Positions 33,808-43,570 of a DNA stretch of 64,000 nt are shown here, one piece after another. Source of the stretch: an uncultured Aquimarina sp. GTDB lineage: Bacteria; Bacteroidota; Bacteroidia; Flavobacteriales; Flavobacteriaceae. The first letter of the stretch is position 1. The number at the start of each line of letters is the position of its first letter. The translations under genes were made by a program, and so were the position numbers. Where the stretch lies: contig CANLEM010000001.1 of the NCBI GenBank assembly GCA_947489685.1, forward strand, positions 806,001 through 870,000. The letters run 5' to 3'. The notes under the pieces were generated by a model. It worked only from the letters and a program-made list of their open reading frames with translations, was not told the origin of the DNA and did not search any database.

Positions 33808-35085
33808 CTACTGCATAACCATATAGTTATTCATAGATTGCTTTAATTTAAATTTGGGGGCTATATTATTTTGTGGATCATCAAAAAGATCTTTTACATC
33901 AATAAAATTTTTGGTGAACCTATTATATTTTAGAATGTTTAAAGCATTTTTCTTAATTACCTGATTAGGCATTTCAACCCCTCCGCTGTGGATGTTGAAG
34001 AAACTATTGTCCATCATAAAGGCTTTTTGTATCGAAGCTAATGAAGTATACGATTTATCGAATTTTACAACATCTGAAAAACCAGAGATTTTCGATTTGT
34101 GAATATAAGTCATTGCCGAATTTGAAGTATAAATTGCCGATCCCGTATGCTGAAAATTTGTTTGGTCTGATAGGTTAACTAATGTTGCATTAGTAATGGT
34201 AACATCGGTAATGTCATTTGGTTTGGTAAACCCAAGATTTTTATTGTAACCGTCTACCTCTATTGCATAAGAACCAGTAGGGCTGGTAATATATGGATGA
34301 CGTATTGCTACTATGTTATTCAAATTTCCTTTGAAACCTTCAGAAATATGATAATCATCTTCATTGGCCTTGAAAGAGATTAGATTTTGGATATTATTGG
34401 TACCTCCATGAAAATTAAAAGAATCTTGCCCGGAGTGACTTATCATAATGTTATCTATAATAGAAGAAGAGCCTATTCCATATAGCGTAAGTCCATTAGA
34501 TCCTTGTCTTCTTTTAGTGGTGTTACCAGAAAATTCGATTCTTACATATCTTAAGATTGCAGTTTCTTCATCGGTTTGATTACCGCCATATGATGAGAAC
34601 TGAGGATTAAAATTTCCCTCCATGATACCCGTGCCAGAGGCAGTGTTTGTTTTTCCTGATCCAGCGATAATTATACCACCCCAGTCTCCACTATTTCTTG
34701 ATTTAGCACCTTTGTTGGATGTAAAGACTATAGGATAAGATTTTGTACCCGCAGCAATAAGTTTTGATCCTTTGGTAATGATAAGATTAGCTGGATTTTT
34801 GTGATCACCTCTTATAATGGTTCCTTCTTGTATAGTCAAAGAAGCACCACTAGTAACATAAACATCGCCTGATATTAAATATACGACGTCATTGGTTAAG
34901 TAAGTGTTGTTTGCAATAATATTAGGTAGTTTTTCTTCAGCATTTGGATATTCTGTCTTGTTAGGAGAGAAGTTCGTCCATACTTTTGCCCATCTGTCGT
35001 CATTTTCATTAAAATCTTGTGCATAAATAGTAAAAGAAAAAAATAATAGGATAAAACCTGTAACCAGTGAGCAATTTTTTATCAT
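33808..35085 (-). CDS. Secreted right-handed beta-helix-like protein, module gene A copy 2
   Basis: The product has 425 residues with a signal peptide (to IYAQ near 22). Repeated short strands with Gly/Asn turns (VYVTSGASLTIQEGTIIRGD, LIITKGSKLIAAGTKSYPIVFTSN, GDWGGIIIAGSGK) indicate a parallel beta-helix. It is paralogous over its full length to 36075-37343; both end in the same five-residue style (YMVMQ / YTVMQ). No typical T9SS C-terminal sorting domain is seen. Function unknown; surface or polysaccharide binding is a guess. Gene B copy 2 follows 66 bases downstream. Confidence 0.8.
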   Translation of the reverse strand: MIKNCSLVTGFILLFFSFTIYAQDFNENDDRWAKVWTNFSPNKTEYPNAEEKLPNIIANNTYLTNDVVYLISGDVYVTSGASLTIQEGTIIRGDHKNPANLIITKGSKLIAAGTKSYPIVFTSNKGAKSRNSGDWGGIIIAGSGKTNTASGTGIMEGNFNPQFSSYGGNQTDEETAILRYVRIEFSGNTTKRRQGSNGLTLYGIGSSSIIDNIMISHSGQDSFNFHGGTNNIQNLISFKANEDDYHISEGFKGNLNNIVAIRHPYITSPTGSYAIEVDGYNKNLGFTKPNDITDVTITNATLVNLSDQTNFQHTGSAIYTSNSAMTYIHKSKISGFSDVVKFDKSYTSLASIQKAFMMDNSFFNIHSGGVEMPNQVIKKNALNILKYNRFTKNFIDVKDLFDDPQNNIAPKFKLKQSMNNYMVMQ

Positions 35086-35534
35086 AATAGTTTATTTTGG
35101 GGTTAAAACTATTGGAGGAAATTTATCTCCTTCAATTTTGGGATTACTAAGTTAACAGAGTTTTGTTAAAGTTGGTTACGTGTTTACCGTAAACTTTGTA
35201 TGTTCGTCGTTGTTTTAACTATAATTATGAAAACATTAAGAGTATTATTCCTACTAATGTTAATTTTAATTTTTTGATTATCAGAGAAATAGAAAATTTA
35301 CATGTATATTGTCTAGGTATTTTGTAATACAGCGATTTTGATTTAATTTTGTTAAAAAAAAGGGTTTTTTCCCCTAAATGCTTATATGTTTTAATGCCTT
35401 TTAGGAGTTAAATGTCAGATTTAATTTACCGAAAGTATTGTGTTAATCATCAGATAATTAGAAAAATGAATTCAGATTGATGTTTAAAGCGTATAAATGT
35501 CAAAGGATTTTTTTGGAAATGTTTTAATAATAAA
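35086..35534. other. Long intergenic region between the two module copies
   Basis: An AT-rich stretch of about 450 bases with no real gene. It holds the upstream region of gene A copy 2, a near-perfect palindrome GTTTAC-C-GTAAAC (35182-35194), and on the plus strand a 16-codon frame at 35227-35277 reading MKTLRVLFLLMLILIF then stop, which looks like an isolated signal peptide. The remainder (35280-35530) shows nothing recognisable. It may be the decayed remnant of a gene or regulator displaced by the duplication (inference). Confidence 0.5.
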
Positions 35535-35561
35535 AAAGCGACTTTAATTTAAAGTCGCTTT
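35535..35561 (-). terminator. Terminator after module copy 1
   Basis: Perfect 12-bp stem AAAGCGACTTTA (35535-35546) / TAAAGTCGCTTT (35550-35561), 3-nt loop, with a T-run on the minus strand. It lies 36 bases after the 145-residue gene. Confidence 0.88.
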
Positions 35562-35596
35562 CTAAAATATTGTTGTTTTATAAAGAGAGATAATAT

Positions 35597-36034
35597 TTAG
35601 AAATTTCCGTTTGCGCCAATTCGTATCTTTTTTATAATCTCTTCAAAATATAAGATCGCCCAAACAATTTTTTCGGTATCCGCGTAGGGGATAAATTCAG
35701 ATATTACATCATCAGTACCTTCAATGGTCTCTAGTGTCGTTTCGTGAAACTTATCAAGAGATTTTAAATGATCAGAACTTTCTTTAATACCAATATCCGA
35801 CAAAGAGACGCCAGCTTCGTTTGTTAAGGCGAGATACGGAAGTATGGTAGTTATTTCTTTTACTCGTTCTGTATACAGTTGGATTAACTCACCTTTTTTT
35901 AATTCTTCTAGTTGATCAATGGTATGAAATTTTCCAGTCATAATATTTTGATCAAAAAACACATTCTTTTTGGACTGTGCATGGCTATAACTGGCGATAA
36001 AGATTATAAAAAGGATACTAGTTAGTGTTTTCAT
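35597..36034 (-). CDS. Small secreted protein, module gene B copy 1
   Basis: The product has 145 residues with a signal peptide (to SHAQ near 19). It is a paralogue of the protein at 33298-33741 along its whole length, most strongly in the C-terminal half (YADTEKIVWAILYFEEIIKK). No domain is recognised. The conserved tract NEAGVSLSDIGIKE has been kept in both copies, which suggests that both are under selection. It follows gene A copy 1 by 40 bases and ends at a terminator, so A1-B1 form a two-gene unit. Confidence 0.75.
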   Translation of the reverse strand: MKTLTSILFIIFIASYSHAQSKKNVFFDQNIMTGKFHTIDQLEELKKGELIQLYTERVKEITTILPYLALTNEAGVSLSDIGIKESSDHLKSLDKFHETTLETIEGTDDVISEFIPYADTEKIVWAILYFEEIIKKIRIGANGNF

Positions 36035-36074
36035 TCTTTTGAAGGTTTTTTATGAGCGATCATGTTTGCTAAGT

Positions 36075-37343
36075 CTATTGCATAACGGTATAGCTTTCAG
36101 GATCTTTAAGCGAGAATTTAGGATGTTTTTTGTCAAGAGGGTCGGTAAATAAATCTTTAACACTTTTGAAATTATTGGTATACATATTATATTTTAGTAG
36201 TTGATCTGTTCGGATCTTAAACTCAAAGCTAATCAATACTGGCGTATTATGCACATTAAAAATGCTATTTTCTAACAAAAAACATTTTTCAATATCATGA
36301 TAAGATTGATATGATTTATCAAACATAACAACATTTGCAAAGCCCGATATCTTTGATTCAGTAATTTCTAATCTTGCCAAGTTTTTTGAGGAAATGGCGG
36401 CCACTGTATGTTTATAATTTTTTTGATCAGACAAGTTGATTAAGGAGGCATTTTTTATTTTGACATGTGATAGAGAGCTCGGATTGATATATCCTTCTTT
36501 TTTATCATAGCCATCAGTTTCTATAGCATAAGAACCACTAACATCGCTAATATATGGATGTCTTACTGCTAATATATTATGCAATTCTGCCTTATATCCA
36601 AGCGTAAAATCAAAATCATCATCCTTTGCTTTATAGGATATTAAATTATGCATGTCTACCGAGCCTCCAAAACACTCGAAAGAATCATCGGCCGAGTAGC
36701 TTACCATAATATTGTTTACAATTGATTTTTTTCCTAAAGCGTATAGCGATAGGCCATTTAATTCTTTGGATTGGTTAATTTTTTTTCCTGCAAATTCAAT
36801 TCTTACGAAAGACATTTCTGTGGTTAACTCATCTTCATTATCACCACCATAGCTAGCGTATTGAGGCAAAAAGTTTCCTTCCAGAACTTTTGAAACCGAA
36901 GGAGAATTAATTTTCCCGGATCCGGCTATAACGATACCTCCCCAATCTCCAGGTTTTCTGGATTTAGGAACATTATTGGATGTAAAAACAATAGGAGACG
37001 TTTTCGAGCCATTAGCTACAAGTTTTGCTCCTTTGGTTATCACCAAACTCGTAGAGTTTTTGGCATCACATCTTATAATGGTGCCTTCTTCAATGGTGAG
37101 TGTAGCATTATTAGTAACATAAACGTTTCCGGACATTAGATATACTACGTCGCTTCTTAAACGAGAATTGGTTTCGATAAGATTAGGAAGAATTTCTTCT
37201 GGTTCAGGATAGTCCTGAAGATTAGGATCAAAACAAGTCCATCCTTTGGTCCATTTCAGTTGCGGATCACTAATTTCTGTTTGTGAAAAAGAGAAAATAG
37301 AAAAACAACAACAGAGTACTATTGGTATTATATTCAATTTCAT
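36075..37343 (-). CDS. Secreted right-handed beta-helix-like protein, module gene A copy 1
   Basis: The product has 422 residues with a signal peptide (to SFSQ near 20). It is a full-length paralogue of 33808-35085 with the same strand pattern (DVVYLMSGNVYVTNNATLTIEEG, GDWGGIVIAGSGKI, VRHPYISDVSGSYAIETDGYDK). Predicted as a secreted parallel beta-helix; it lacks a recognisable T9SS sorting tail. The copies have diverged considerably at amino-acid level, so the duplication is not recent. Function unknown. Confidence 0.8.
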   Translation of the reverse strand: MKLNIIPIVLCCCFSIFSFSQTEISDPQLKWTKGWTCFDPNLQDYPEPEEILPNLIETNSRLRSDVVYLMSGNVYVTNNATLTIEEGTIIRCDAKNSTSLVITKGAKLVANGSKTSPIVFTSNNVPKSRKPGDWGGIVIAGSGKINSPSVSKVLEGNFLPQYASYGGDNEDELTTEMSFVRIEFAGKKINQSKELNGLSLYALGKKSIVNNIMVSYSADDSFECFGGSVDMHNLISYKAKDDDFDFTLGYKAELHNILAVRHPYISDVSGSYAIETDGYDKKEGYINPSSLSHVKIKNASLINLSDQKNYKHTVAAISSKNLARLEITESKISGFANVVMFDKSYQSYHDIEKCFLLENSIFNVHNTPVLISFEFKIRTDQLLKYNMYTNNFKSVKDLFTDPLDKKHPKFSLKDPESYTVMQ

Positions 37344-37552
37344 AACTGGGGTGGGGGTGTTTGGTTTAGAATTAAAATTATACCATTATTTTACTTTTAC
37401 TGACAATTGTAACGTTATTAAAATGTTAACCTAATTTTGAAGAATATATTGTTCAGAGGAGTATAGTTTTTTCCACAAAACATATACTGGAAATTGAAGA
37501 AATCCAGCGTTATAATTTGTTATATGTATTGTTAATAAGCTTTTGAGGGAGC

Positions 37553-40177
37553 TTAATTTTTAACAGAATCCTTTTTCTTCTTTCCGCCTAAGAATCCACC
37601 CAGAATATTTTTGGCTGTATTTTTTAGTGCATCCTCGTTAGTTGTGGTTGTTTTGGTAGAATCATTTTTCTTAGTTCCACCCAGAAGATCTGTTAGTACC
37701 TTTTTGCCTTCGCCTACGATCTTGTCTGTTGCTTTTTCTTTTTGTTTATTCACTATTTGTTGTGTGAGTTGTTTTACTGCCTGGCCGGTGCTTAAATTTA
37801 CTTTTGGGTTTGTGAAATTTCCTGAAATTCCGATAGGAAGCCCGACAGTCATACTATTAGCTTCTTTTTCGTCAAGTTGAGATAGTAAACTTCCTACTTC
37901 GTTGCCTAGATATTTAGCCGGAACATCAACAGTAACATTGTAATTCATACTTTGATCAAAACTATGATTTCCGCCTGCAGTAATTTTTATGCCTTCTACA
38001 TCAAATTCGAATGGCTTAACATTTATTTTTCCATCATCAAAGCTTAGGTTAGTTTTGATATCTTTTAAATTTAATTTGTCAAGTTCTATAAAATTAAGTT
38101 GACCATCTAATTTTGATAATAGCGGAGTTTTGGTTGTAGATACTTGCGCATTTAAGATTTCTGCAAGGGCTTTTCCTTTTAACGATGTTAATACCGGCGT
38201 GAGGTCGTCGTTTAATCTACCATTAAGGTTAATTTGAGAGGTAAGATTACCAGTTAATGCTCGAGCAATTGGAGCGAGACCTTTAATCAATTCAAGGTTA
38301 TTGAAAGATTGAACAATATCTATTTTGCTTAAATCTAAAGCCATGTCAAATGTAGGGACTTCGGATTTTGTAGATACATTACCATTAAAAGCTAATCCTC
38401 CATCAAATATATTTGAGGTAACATTTTGTAAATAGGCAGTCTCATCTTTGATTTTTACTGTTCCTTTGGTGTTTTGTAAGGTAAGATTATCATAGATTAC
38501 TTTTTTCGTATCAAAATTAAGAGTGGCATCTAGGAAAGAAGGGATTTTCATTCCTTCGTTTTCTTGGTTGTTTGTATCGGGGGTTTCTTCGGGAGTTTCT
38601 GAATCATTCACCATAAAATCACTAACCGCAAAAACATTTGATGTAACATCAAAATTTCCTTTCAAATCTTGTTTAGAAAATAAGAAACCCATCAGGTTAT
38701 CGATCGTTCCTGTTGCTCCAAGATCAGATTGACCAGTGCTAGCTTGCATTTTATCCAAAGAAATCGTTTGTGGATTAAAGCTAACATCTGCAGCTGCAAT
38801 TTTAACCTCATTAGGTAAATCAGACGAGGCATATGTGAATTCAGAAATGCTTGCAGTACCCGAACTTTTTACATTTTGATATTGTTCTTTTTCTAGAGAT
38901 TGCATATCAAAATGAGTGCGTACATCTGCTTTTACTATTCCATTAATCTTTTCTTCTAACTCTAATGGATATGCTTGATTTAGATTAGCCAGGTTTAAAG
39001 TTCCGTCCAACATCATGTCAACGATCATATTTTTAGTGATGTTTTTTAAATAGCCTTTGGCAGCAAATGAATCCTCGTCTATTTTAAAAGTTAAGTTTTC
39101 TATTTTTACATAGGTGTCATCAACTAATCCTGTTTCATTCTTTATCTGAGTATCAATATTAATATTTCTAACTCCTTTAGGAAGGTCAGGGTATTTGAAG
39201 GATGCATTATGAGATTTTATTTGTATATCCATAGTAGGTATATACGTGTCGTCAGATTTTCCTTTAACAATTCCATTAATCGAAAAATCTCCTGCGGTGG
39301 TCACTCCATCAAGGTTTTTGGCATAAGTTTCTGGTATAACGGCAAGAAAGTTTTTAAAATCAGAAGTAGGGGTCTTAAAACTTAGATCTATATCGGTATC
39401 TTTCTCATTAAGCTGAACAAATCCTGCAAATTCTAAAGGCAATCTATTAATAAGTGCTTTGTTTTCTTTAAACGAATATCGCTGATTTTTAAGATCTAAT
39501 TCTATTTCTGCGTCTAATTGCAGCTTGTTATTGTTTAAGTATTTAGTATCCTCTAAGCTAAATGATGCTTCGGTGTCTGTTTTAGTGTCTAGAATTACTT
39601 TTTCTCCAGAAACGGATCCATCACCCTGATGATTAAGGTTAGTCATTTCTAAAACAGTCTTACTCACATCATCGATAAAAAAGATTTTACTATCATTAAT
39701 TTCATAATGTTCTAGGGCAAATACAAAAGAACTATTACTTTCCTCTTCGGGAGCGGGTACAGCCTCTTTTTCATCGGTTTTGGTAATATCAAAATTCGAA
39801 TTACCAAGAGAATCAGTTTTAATGGCAATATGGGCCTCATCAATAATGATTTTTTGAACATTTATAGCTTCAGAAGTGTCTTTAAACAATTCGTTAACCG
39901 ACATGTTGAGCGCTATTTTTTTTGAATATGCAAGTGTATCTCCTTCAAAAGGAGCATAGTTTATGATCGAAAGTTCGTCAATAATTACAGAAGCTCTAGG
40001 GAAACTTCTTATCAAGCTAATATCAATGTCGGCAAAATCAACCTTTGCATTTACATGTTGATTAACTATATAACGTACCTTTTCTTTGATAGTTCCCTTA
40101 AATATAAAAGGAATTGAGATGATTCCGATAATACAAAGCAAAAGAATAACACCAAGAATTTTAAGGGCTTTTTTCAT
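37553..40177 (-). CDS. AsmA family inner-membrane-anchored protein
   Basis: The product has 874 residues. One N-terminal membrane helix (about 7-28) is followed by the AsmA/chorein-type N-terminal region (IRYIVNQHVNAKVDFADIDISLIRSFPRASVIIDELSI-like layout) and a very long periplasmic beta-rich domain. The AsmA-like C-terminal part is at about 590-800. The extreme C-terminus is Lys-rich with the repeat-like LLGGTKKND / FLGGKKKKD. AsmA proteins are bridge-like and linked to phospholipid transport between membranes. The gene is transcribed alone; a -7 element lies at 40230-40237. Confidence 0.88.
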   Translation of the reverse strand: MKKALKILGVILLLCIIGIISIPFIFKGTIKEKVRYIVNQHVNAKVDFADIDISLIRSFPRASVIIDELSIINYAPFEGDTLAYSKKIALNMSVNELFKDTSEAINVQKIIIDEAHIAIKTDSLGNSNFDITKTDEKEAVPAPEEESNSSFVFALEHYEINDSKIFFIDDVSKTVLEMTNLNHQGDGSVSGEKVILDTKTDTEASFSLEDTKYLNNNKLQLDAEIELDLKNQRYSFKENKALINRLPLEFAGFVQLNEKDTDIDLSFKTPTSDFKNFLAVIPETYAKNLDGVTTAGDFSINGIVKGKSDDTYIPTMDIQIKSHNASFKYPDLPKGVRNINIDTQIKNETGLVDDTYVKIENLTFKIDEDSFAAKGYLKNITKNMIVDMMLDGTLNLANLNQAYPLELEEKINGIVKADVRTHFDMQSLEKEQYQNVKSSGTASISEFTYASSDLPNEVKIAAADVSFNPQTISLDKMQASTGQSDLGATGTIDNLMGFLFSKQDLKGNFDVTSNVFAVSDFMVNDSETPEETPDTNNQENEGMKIPSFLDATLNFDTKKVIYDNLTLQNTKGTVKIKDETAYLQNVTSNIFDGGLAFNGNVSTKSEVPTFDMALDLSKIDIVQSFNNLELIKGLAPIARALTGNLTSQINLNGRLNDDLTPVLTSLKGKALAEILNAQVSTTKTPLLSKLDGQLNFIELDKLNLKDIKTNLSFDDGKINVKPFEFDVEGIKITAGGNHSFDQSMNYNVTVDVPAKYLGNEVGSLLSQLDEKEANSMTVGLPIGISGNFTNPKVNLSTGQAVKQLTQQIVNKQKEKATDKIVGEGKKVLTDLLGGTKKNDSTKTTTTNEDALKNTAKNILGGFLGGKKKKDSVKN

Positions 40178-40229
40178 GTGTTTGGGTTGGTTATGTTTTT
40201 GTTAAAGGGTTTTATATAGTAACGATATG

Positions 40230-40237
40230 CAAAGATA
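40230..40237 (-). promoter_or_regulatory. -7 element of the AsmA gene promoter
   Basis: TATCTTTG on the minus strand (CAAAGATA on plus), 53 bases before the start codon. No clear TTG is found at the ideal distance. Confidence 0.5.
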
Positions 40238-40274
40238 CTATGTTGCTTTTTTTAAGTTAAGTATTTGTTAGATT

Positions 40275-40982
40275 TTATATGTCCATATCGATTTCTTCTC
40301 CTTGCTTTAGATTAAATTTCTTTCTTAAAGTATAGACTGCCAAATACAGTAAAGGAGTATCTAACGCCGCTACCAATACTTTAAATAGAAAGCCATTTAG
40401 TAATAATAACCCAAACTTATCCCAAGAAATAATGCCTCCGAAGCACAATAACAGTAGTACTGTGGCTGTATCGATCAATTGTGATGAAAAGGTAGAGAAG
40501 TTATTTCTTAGCCAGAGATGTTTCCCTTTAGTAATACGTTTCCAAAAATGAAAAATCTGAATATCTATATATTGGGCAAAAAGATATGCTATCATAGACG
40601 CAAAAACGGCAATGGCTGTTGCTCCAAAGACATTTTTAAATATTTCATCATTTATTGGTGACCAAGAAGTGGCAGGAACTACTGTTGCCGCTGATACTAT
40701 TAATAAAGAAAAGAAAGAAGCAAAAATTCCTGCGGTTACTATTTGGTTGGCCTTACGTTTTCCGAAAATTTCACTAATAATATCAGTGATTAAAAAAGTT
40801 ATTGGGTATGGTAATATACCAACCGAGATTTCAAAAGTATACATGCCAAAAAAATCCCAATAAAAGAATTTCTGAAAAATAAGGTTTGATGCAACCAATG
40901 ACGAAATAAACAATGCACCTAGTATAAGATAAATCTTGTAAGCGAATTGTTTATCCTTTGGACTCAAGGAGGGTTTGTTCAA
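40275..40982 (-). CDS. Queuosine precursor transporter (YhhQ/VUT family)
   Basis: The product has 235 residues with six hydrophobic segments. The conserved features are ILPYPITFLITDIISEIFGKRKA near 56-78 and the later TATVLLLLCFGG. YhhQ proteins import preQ0/preQ1 or related deazapurines used for tRNA queuosine. The frame begins with TTG (MNKPSLSPKDK); the next in-frame ATG lies well inside the protein, so a TTG start is accepted. The gene is divergent from folK, which also appears to use TTG. Confidence 0.88.
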   Translation of the reverse strand: MNKPSLSPKDKQFAYKIYLILGALFISSLVASNLIFQKFFYWDFFGMYTFEISVGILPYPITFLITDIISEIFGKRKANQIVTAGIFASFFSLLIVSAATVVPATSWSPINDEIFKNVFGATAIAVFASMIAYLFAQYIDIQIFHFWKRITKGKHLWLRNNFSTFSSQLIDTATVLLLLCFGGIISWDKFGLLLLNGFLFKVLVAALDTPLLYLAVYTLRKKFNLKQGEEIDMDI

Positions 40983-41090
40983 AATAAACTAGTTAATAAT
41001 ACTTCGTGTAAAAATAAGGCGAAGTGATTTTGTTTTACTTAATTTGTTCTTAAAAATAAGAAGTTCTATCCAGAATATAAATGTCTCATA

Positions 41091-42215
41091 TTGAAAACAC
41101 CGAATCTTGTATATATTTCTTTAGGCAGTAATATCGGAAATCGATTGGATTTTCTTCAAAAAGCTGTTCATAAAATTCATCAAATCATTGGAGAGGTAAA
41201 AGTTATTTCTGGAGTTTATCAAACTCCTTCGTGGGGATTTGAAAGCGACGATTTTTATAACGCTTGTATAGCCATACGAACATTTTATAACACAAATGAG
41301 GTTTTAGATTATCTACTGCAGATTGAAGTAAATCTAGGAAGAAATAGAAAAGGTGATGCAGGCTATCATGCAAGAACCATTGATTTGGATATTATACTTT
41401 CTTCAGAAGGTATAATCAATACTAAAAGGTTAATTGTTCCGCATCCTGCAGTACAGGATAGAAAATTTGTTTTGGTTCCTTTGGCTGAAATTGCTGGTTA
41501 CGAAGAGCATCCTATATTGAGGCAAACCGTAAAGGAGTTGCTAGAAAATTGTACAGATGACTCAATGGTGTCATTAATCGATAAAAAAATTATAAACCCC
41601 AAAGCACACTATAATCTATCACAGTTTCAGTATTTAACAATTGAAGGAAATATTGGAGCCGGAAAAACAAGTCTAGCACAACTTATTGCAAATGAGTTTA
41701 ATGCCAAGTTGATTTTAGAACGTTTTGCAGATAATCCATTTTTACCAAAGTTTTATGAAGACATGGAGCGGTATGCATTTCCTTTAGAAATGTCATTTCT
41801 TGCCGATCGATATCAGAGGTTACAGGATGATATTGCGCAACTTGATCTTTTTTCGGACTTTGTAGTAAGCGATTATGATGTTTTTAAATCTCTAATTTTT
41901 GCAAAAGTTACATTACAAGAAGAAGAGTTTGCACTCTACAAGAGAGTGTTTGGTGTGATGTACAAAAATCTTCCTAAACCAGGGATGTATATTTATTTGT
42001 ATCAAAATACCGAACGTCTTTTGGAAAATATCAAAAAACGAGGTAGGAATTATGAGCAAAAAATTATGCCAGAGTATCTCAATAAGATAAACAAGGGTTA
42101 TTTACAATTTATAAAATCGCAATCAGAACTTAATGTCAAAATCATCGATGTCTCGGACCTCGATTTTGTAGCAAATCGAGTTGATTTTATCTCTATTTTA
42201 AACCAAATCTGTTAA
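41091..42215 (+). CDS. folK: Bifunctional FolK (HPPK) - deoxynucleoside kinase fusion
   Basis: The product has 374 residues. Residues 6-155 are 6-hydroxymethyl-7,8-dihydropterin pyrophosphokinase: YISLGSNIGNR at the start and the catalytic GDAGYHARTIDLDIIL near 91. From about 180 a deoxynucleoside kinase follows: P-loop GNIGAGKTS, the ERFADNPFLPKFYED block and the lid RGRNYEQKI. The enzyme thus combines a folate step with nucleoside salvage, a fusion met in Bacteroidetes. The frame's first start is TTG at 41091; an ATG 10 bases upstream (41081) is in another frame and leads out of the protein. Either TTG is used or a frameshift separates them. Confidence 0.9.
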   Translation: MKTPNLVYISLGSNIGNRLDFLQKAVHKIHQIIGEVKVISGVYQTPSWGFESDDFYNACIAIRTFYNTNEVLDYLLQIEVNLGRNRKGDAGYHARTIDLDIILSSEGIINTKRLIVPHPAVQDRKFVLVPLAEIAGYEEHPILRQTVKELLENCTDDSMVSLIDKKIINPKAHYNLSQFQYLTIEGNIGAGKTSLAQLIANEFNAKLILERFADNPFLPKFYEDMERYAFPLEMSFLADRYQRLQDDIAQLDLFSDFVVSDYDVFKSLIFAKVTLQEEEFALYKRVFGVMYKNLPKPGMYIYLYQNTERLLENIKKRGRNYEQKIMPEYLNKINKGYLQFIKSQSELNVKIIDVSDLDFVANRVDFISILNQIC

Positions 42216-42254
42216 CTGTTTGACTTTTTTAAATAACCTACAAGCGATATGAGT

Positions 42255-43559
42255 TTAAGATTTTTGAAGTTCTCTAGCCACTTTTTGCACTTCATCAAGC
42301 ACACGCAGCAAATTTCCGCTCCATAGTTTTTCTATCTGTTCTTCGGTATATCCGCGTTTCACTAATTCTATAGTTACATTAAAAGTTTCTGATGCATCAC
42401 TCCATCCCTCAATTCCGCCACCGCCATCAAAATCAGAACTAATCCCAACATGATCAATACCTATTTTATCAACCATATAGTCTATATGATTTACAAAATC
42501 AACAACATCTACTGCAGGTGGTAAGTTATCCATTTTTTTAACTTTTGCTCTGCGTATGGCCGCCATAGTCCCTAAAAAATCGTAATATTTTTCTTTTTCT
42601 TCTGTACTTAGTTTCATTACCTCTTCTCGTTCCAGCCAGGTAACTCCCATAGAATCGGCTATTTGTTTTCCGATTTCAACTTCTTTCACTACACGTTTTT
42701 CAAATTTTGCGGTGTTGAGATACGATGTAAATGCAACAGTTTGCACAACACCTCCGTTTTCTTTTAACCATTCTAGTTGTTCGTCATCTAGATTTCTACT
42801 ATGATCACATAATGCCCTTGCCGAAGAATGTGAAGCGATAATAGGAGCTTTAGTAAGTTCAATCATTTGTCGCATAGATTCTTTGGATGGGTGTGAGACG
42901 TCAATCATGATGCCGTGAGTATTCATTTCAGCAATAACTTCTTTCCCAAGATCACTTAGTCCATTGTGTAACCAGATTCCGTCGGCTTCTCCTGTGTTTG
43001 AATCACATAATTGGCTATGGCCATTGTGAGAAAGCGACATATACCGTGCTCCTAAGTCATGAAACTTTTTTACGTTGGCAATATCAAGACCAACAGGATA
43101 CCCATTTTCTATTCCGATCATAGCAACTTTTTTGCCTTTTTTATGAATTCGCCGCACATCATCTGATGTTAATGCCAATTCTATTTGATCGGGAGCAATT
43201 TCTTTGGCGAGTTTATGGATGGCATCAAACTTAGACATGGCAATATCATAAGCTTTTGCGTATCCAGATGGAGTTAGAGAGTCCTGACCAGTGTATACAA
43301 TAAACCAAGCAACATCCAGCCCGCCTTGATTCATTTTAGGTAATGTAATTTGAGAGTTTAGGTCCTGCGTGTAATTGATAGAATCTGTGAAATTTTTAAT
43401 ATTAATGTCGCAATGTGTATCTAATGTGATTACTCTTTCATGTATTTCTTTAGCTTTTGCGATGAGTTGGTCGTTAGATAATGTCTCTTTTTCAGATTTT
43501 TCTTGCTTGCATGATATCATGAGAAATACAATGGCTATCAGTATCGAGATTTGCTTCAT
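42255..43559 (-). CDS. Membrane dipeptidase (renal dipeptidase family) lipoprotein
   Basis: The product has 434 residues; the lipoprotein signal has its lipobox Cys in FLMISCKQEK near 17. Metal and active-site residues of peptidase family M19 are visible: TLDTHCDIN near 48 (HxD), MIGIENGYP near 148 (Glu bridging the two zincs), LSHNGHSQLCD near 175, IASHSSARAL near 240 and HVGISSDFDGGG near 365. It hydrolyses dipeptides in the periplasm or at the surface. The TrmH-type gene lies 11 bases upstream on the same strand. Confidence 0.93.
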   Translation of the reverse strand: MKQISILIAIVFLMISCKQEKSEKETLSNDQLIAKAKEIHERVITLDTHCDINIKNFTDSINYTQDLNSQITLPKMNQGGLDVAWFIVYTGQDSLTPSGYAKAYDIAMSKFDAIHKLAKEIAPDQIELALTSDDVRRIHKKGKKVAMIGIENGYPVGLDIANVKKFHDLGARYMSLSHNGHSQLCDSNTGEADGIWLHNGLSDLGKEVIAEMNTHGIMIDVSHPSKESMRQMIELTKAPIIASHSSARALCDHSRNLDDEQLEWLKENGGVVQTVAFTSYLNTAKFEKRVVKEVEIGKQIADSMGVTWLEREEVMKLSTEEKEKYYDFLGTMAAIRRAKVKKMDNLPPAVDVVDFVNHIDYMVDKIGIDHVGISSDFDGGGGIEGWSDASETFNVTIELVKRGYTEEQIEKLWSGNLLRVLDEVQKVARELQKS

Positions 43560-43570
43560 GGGTGTGTGTT

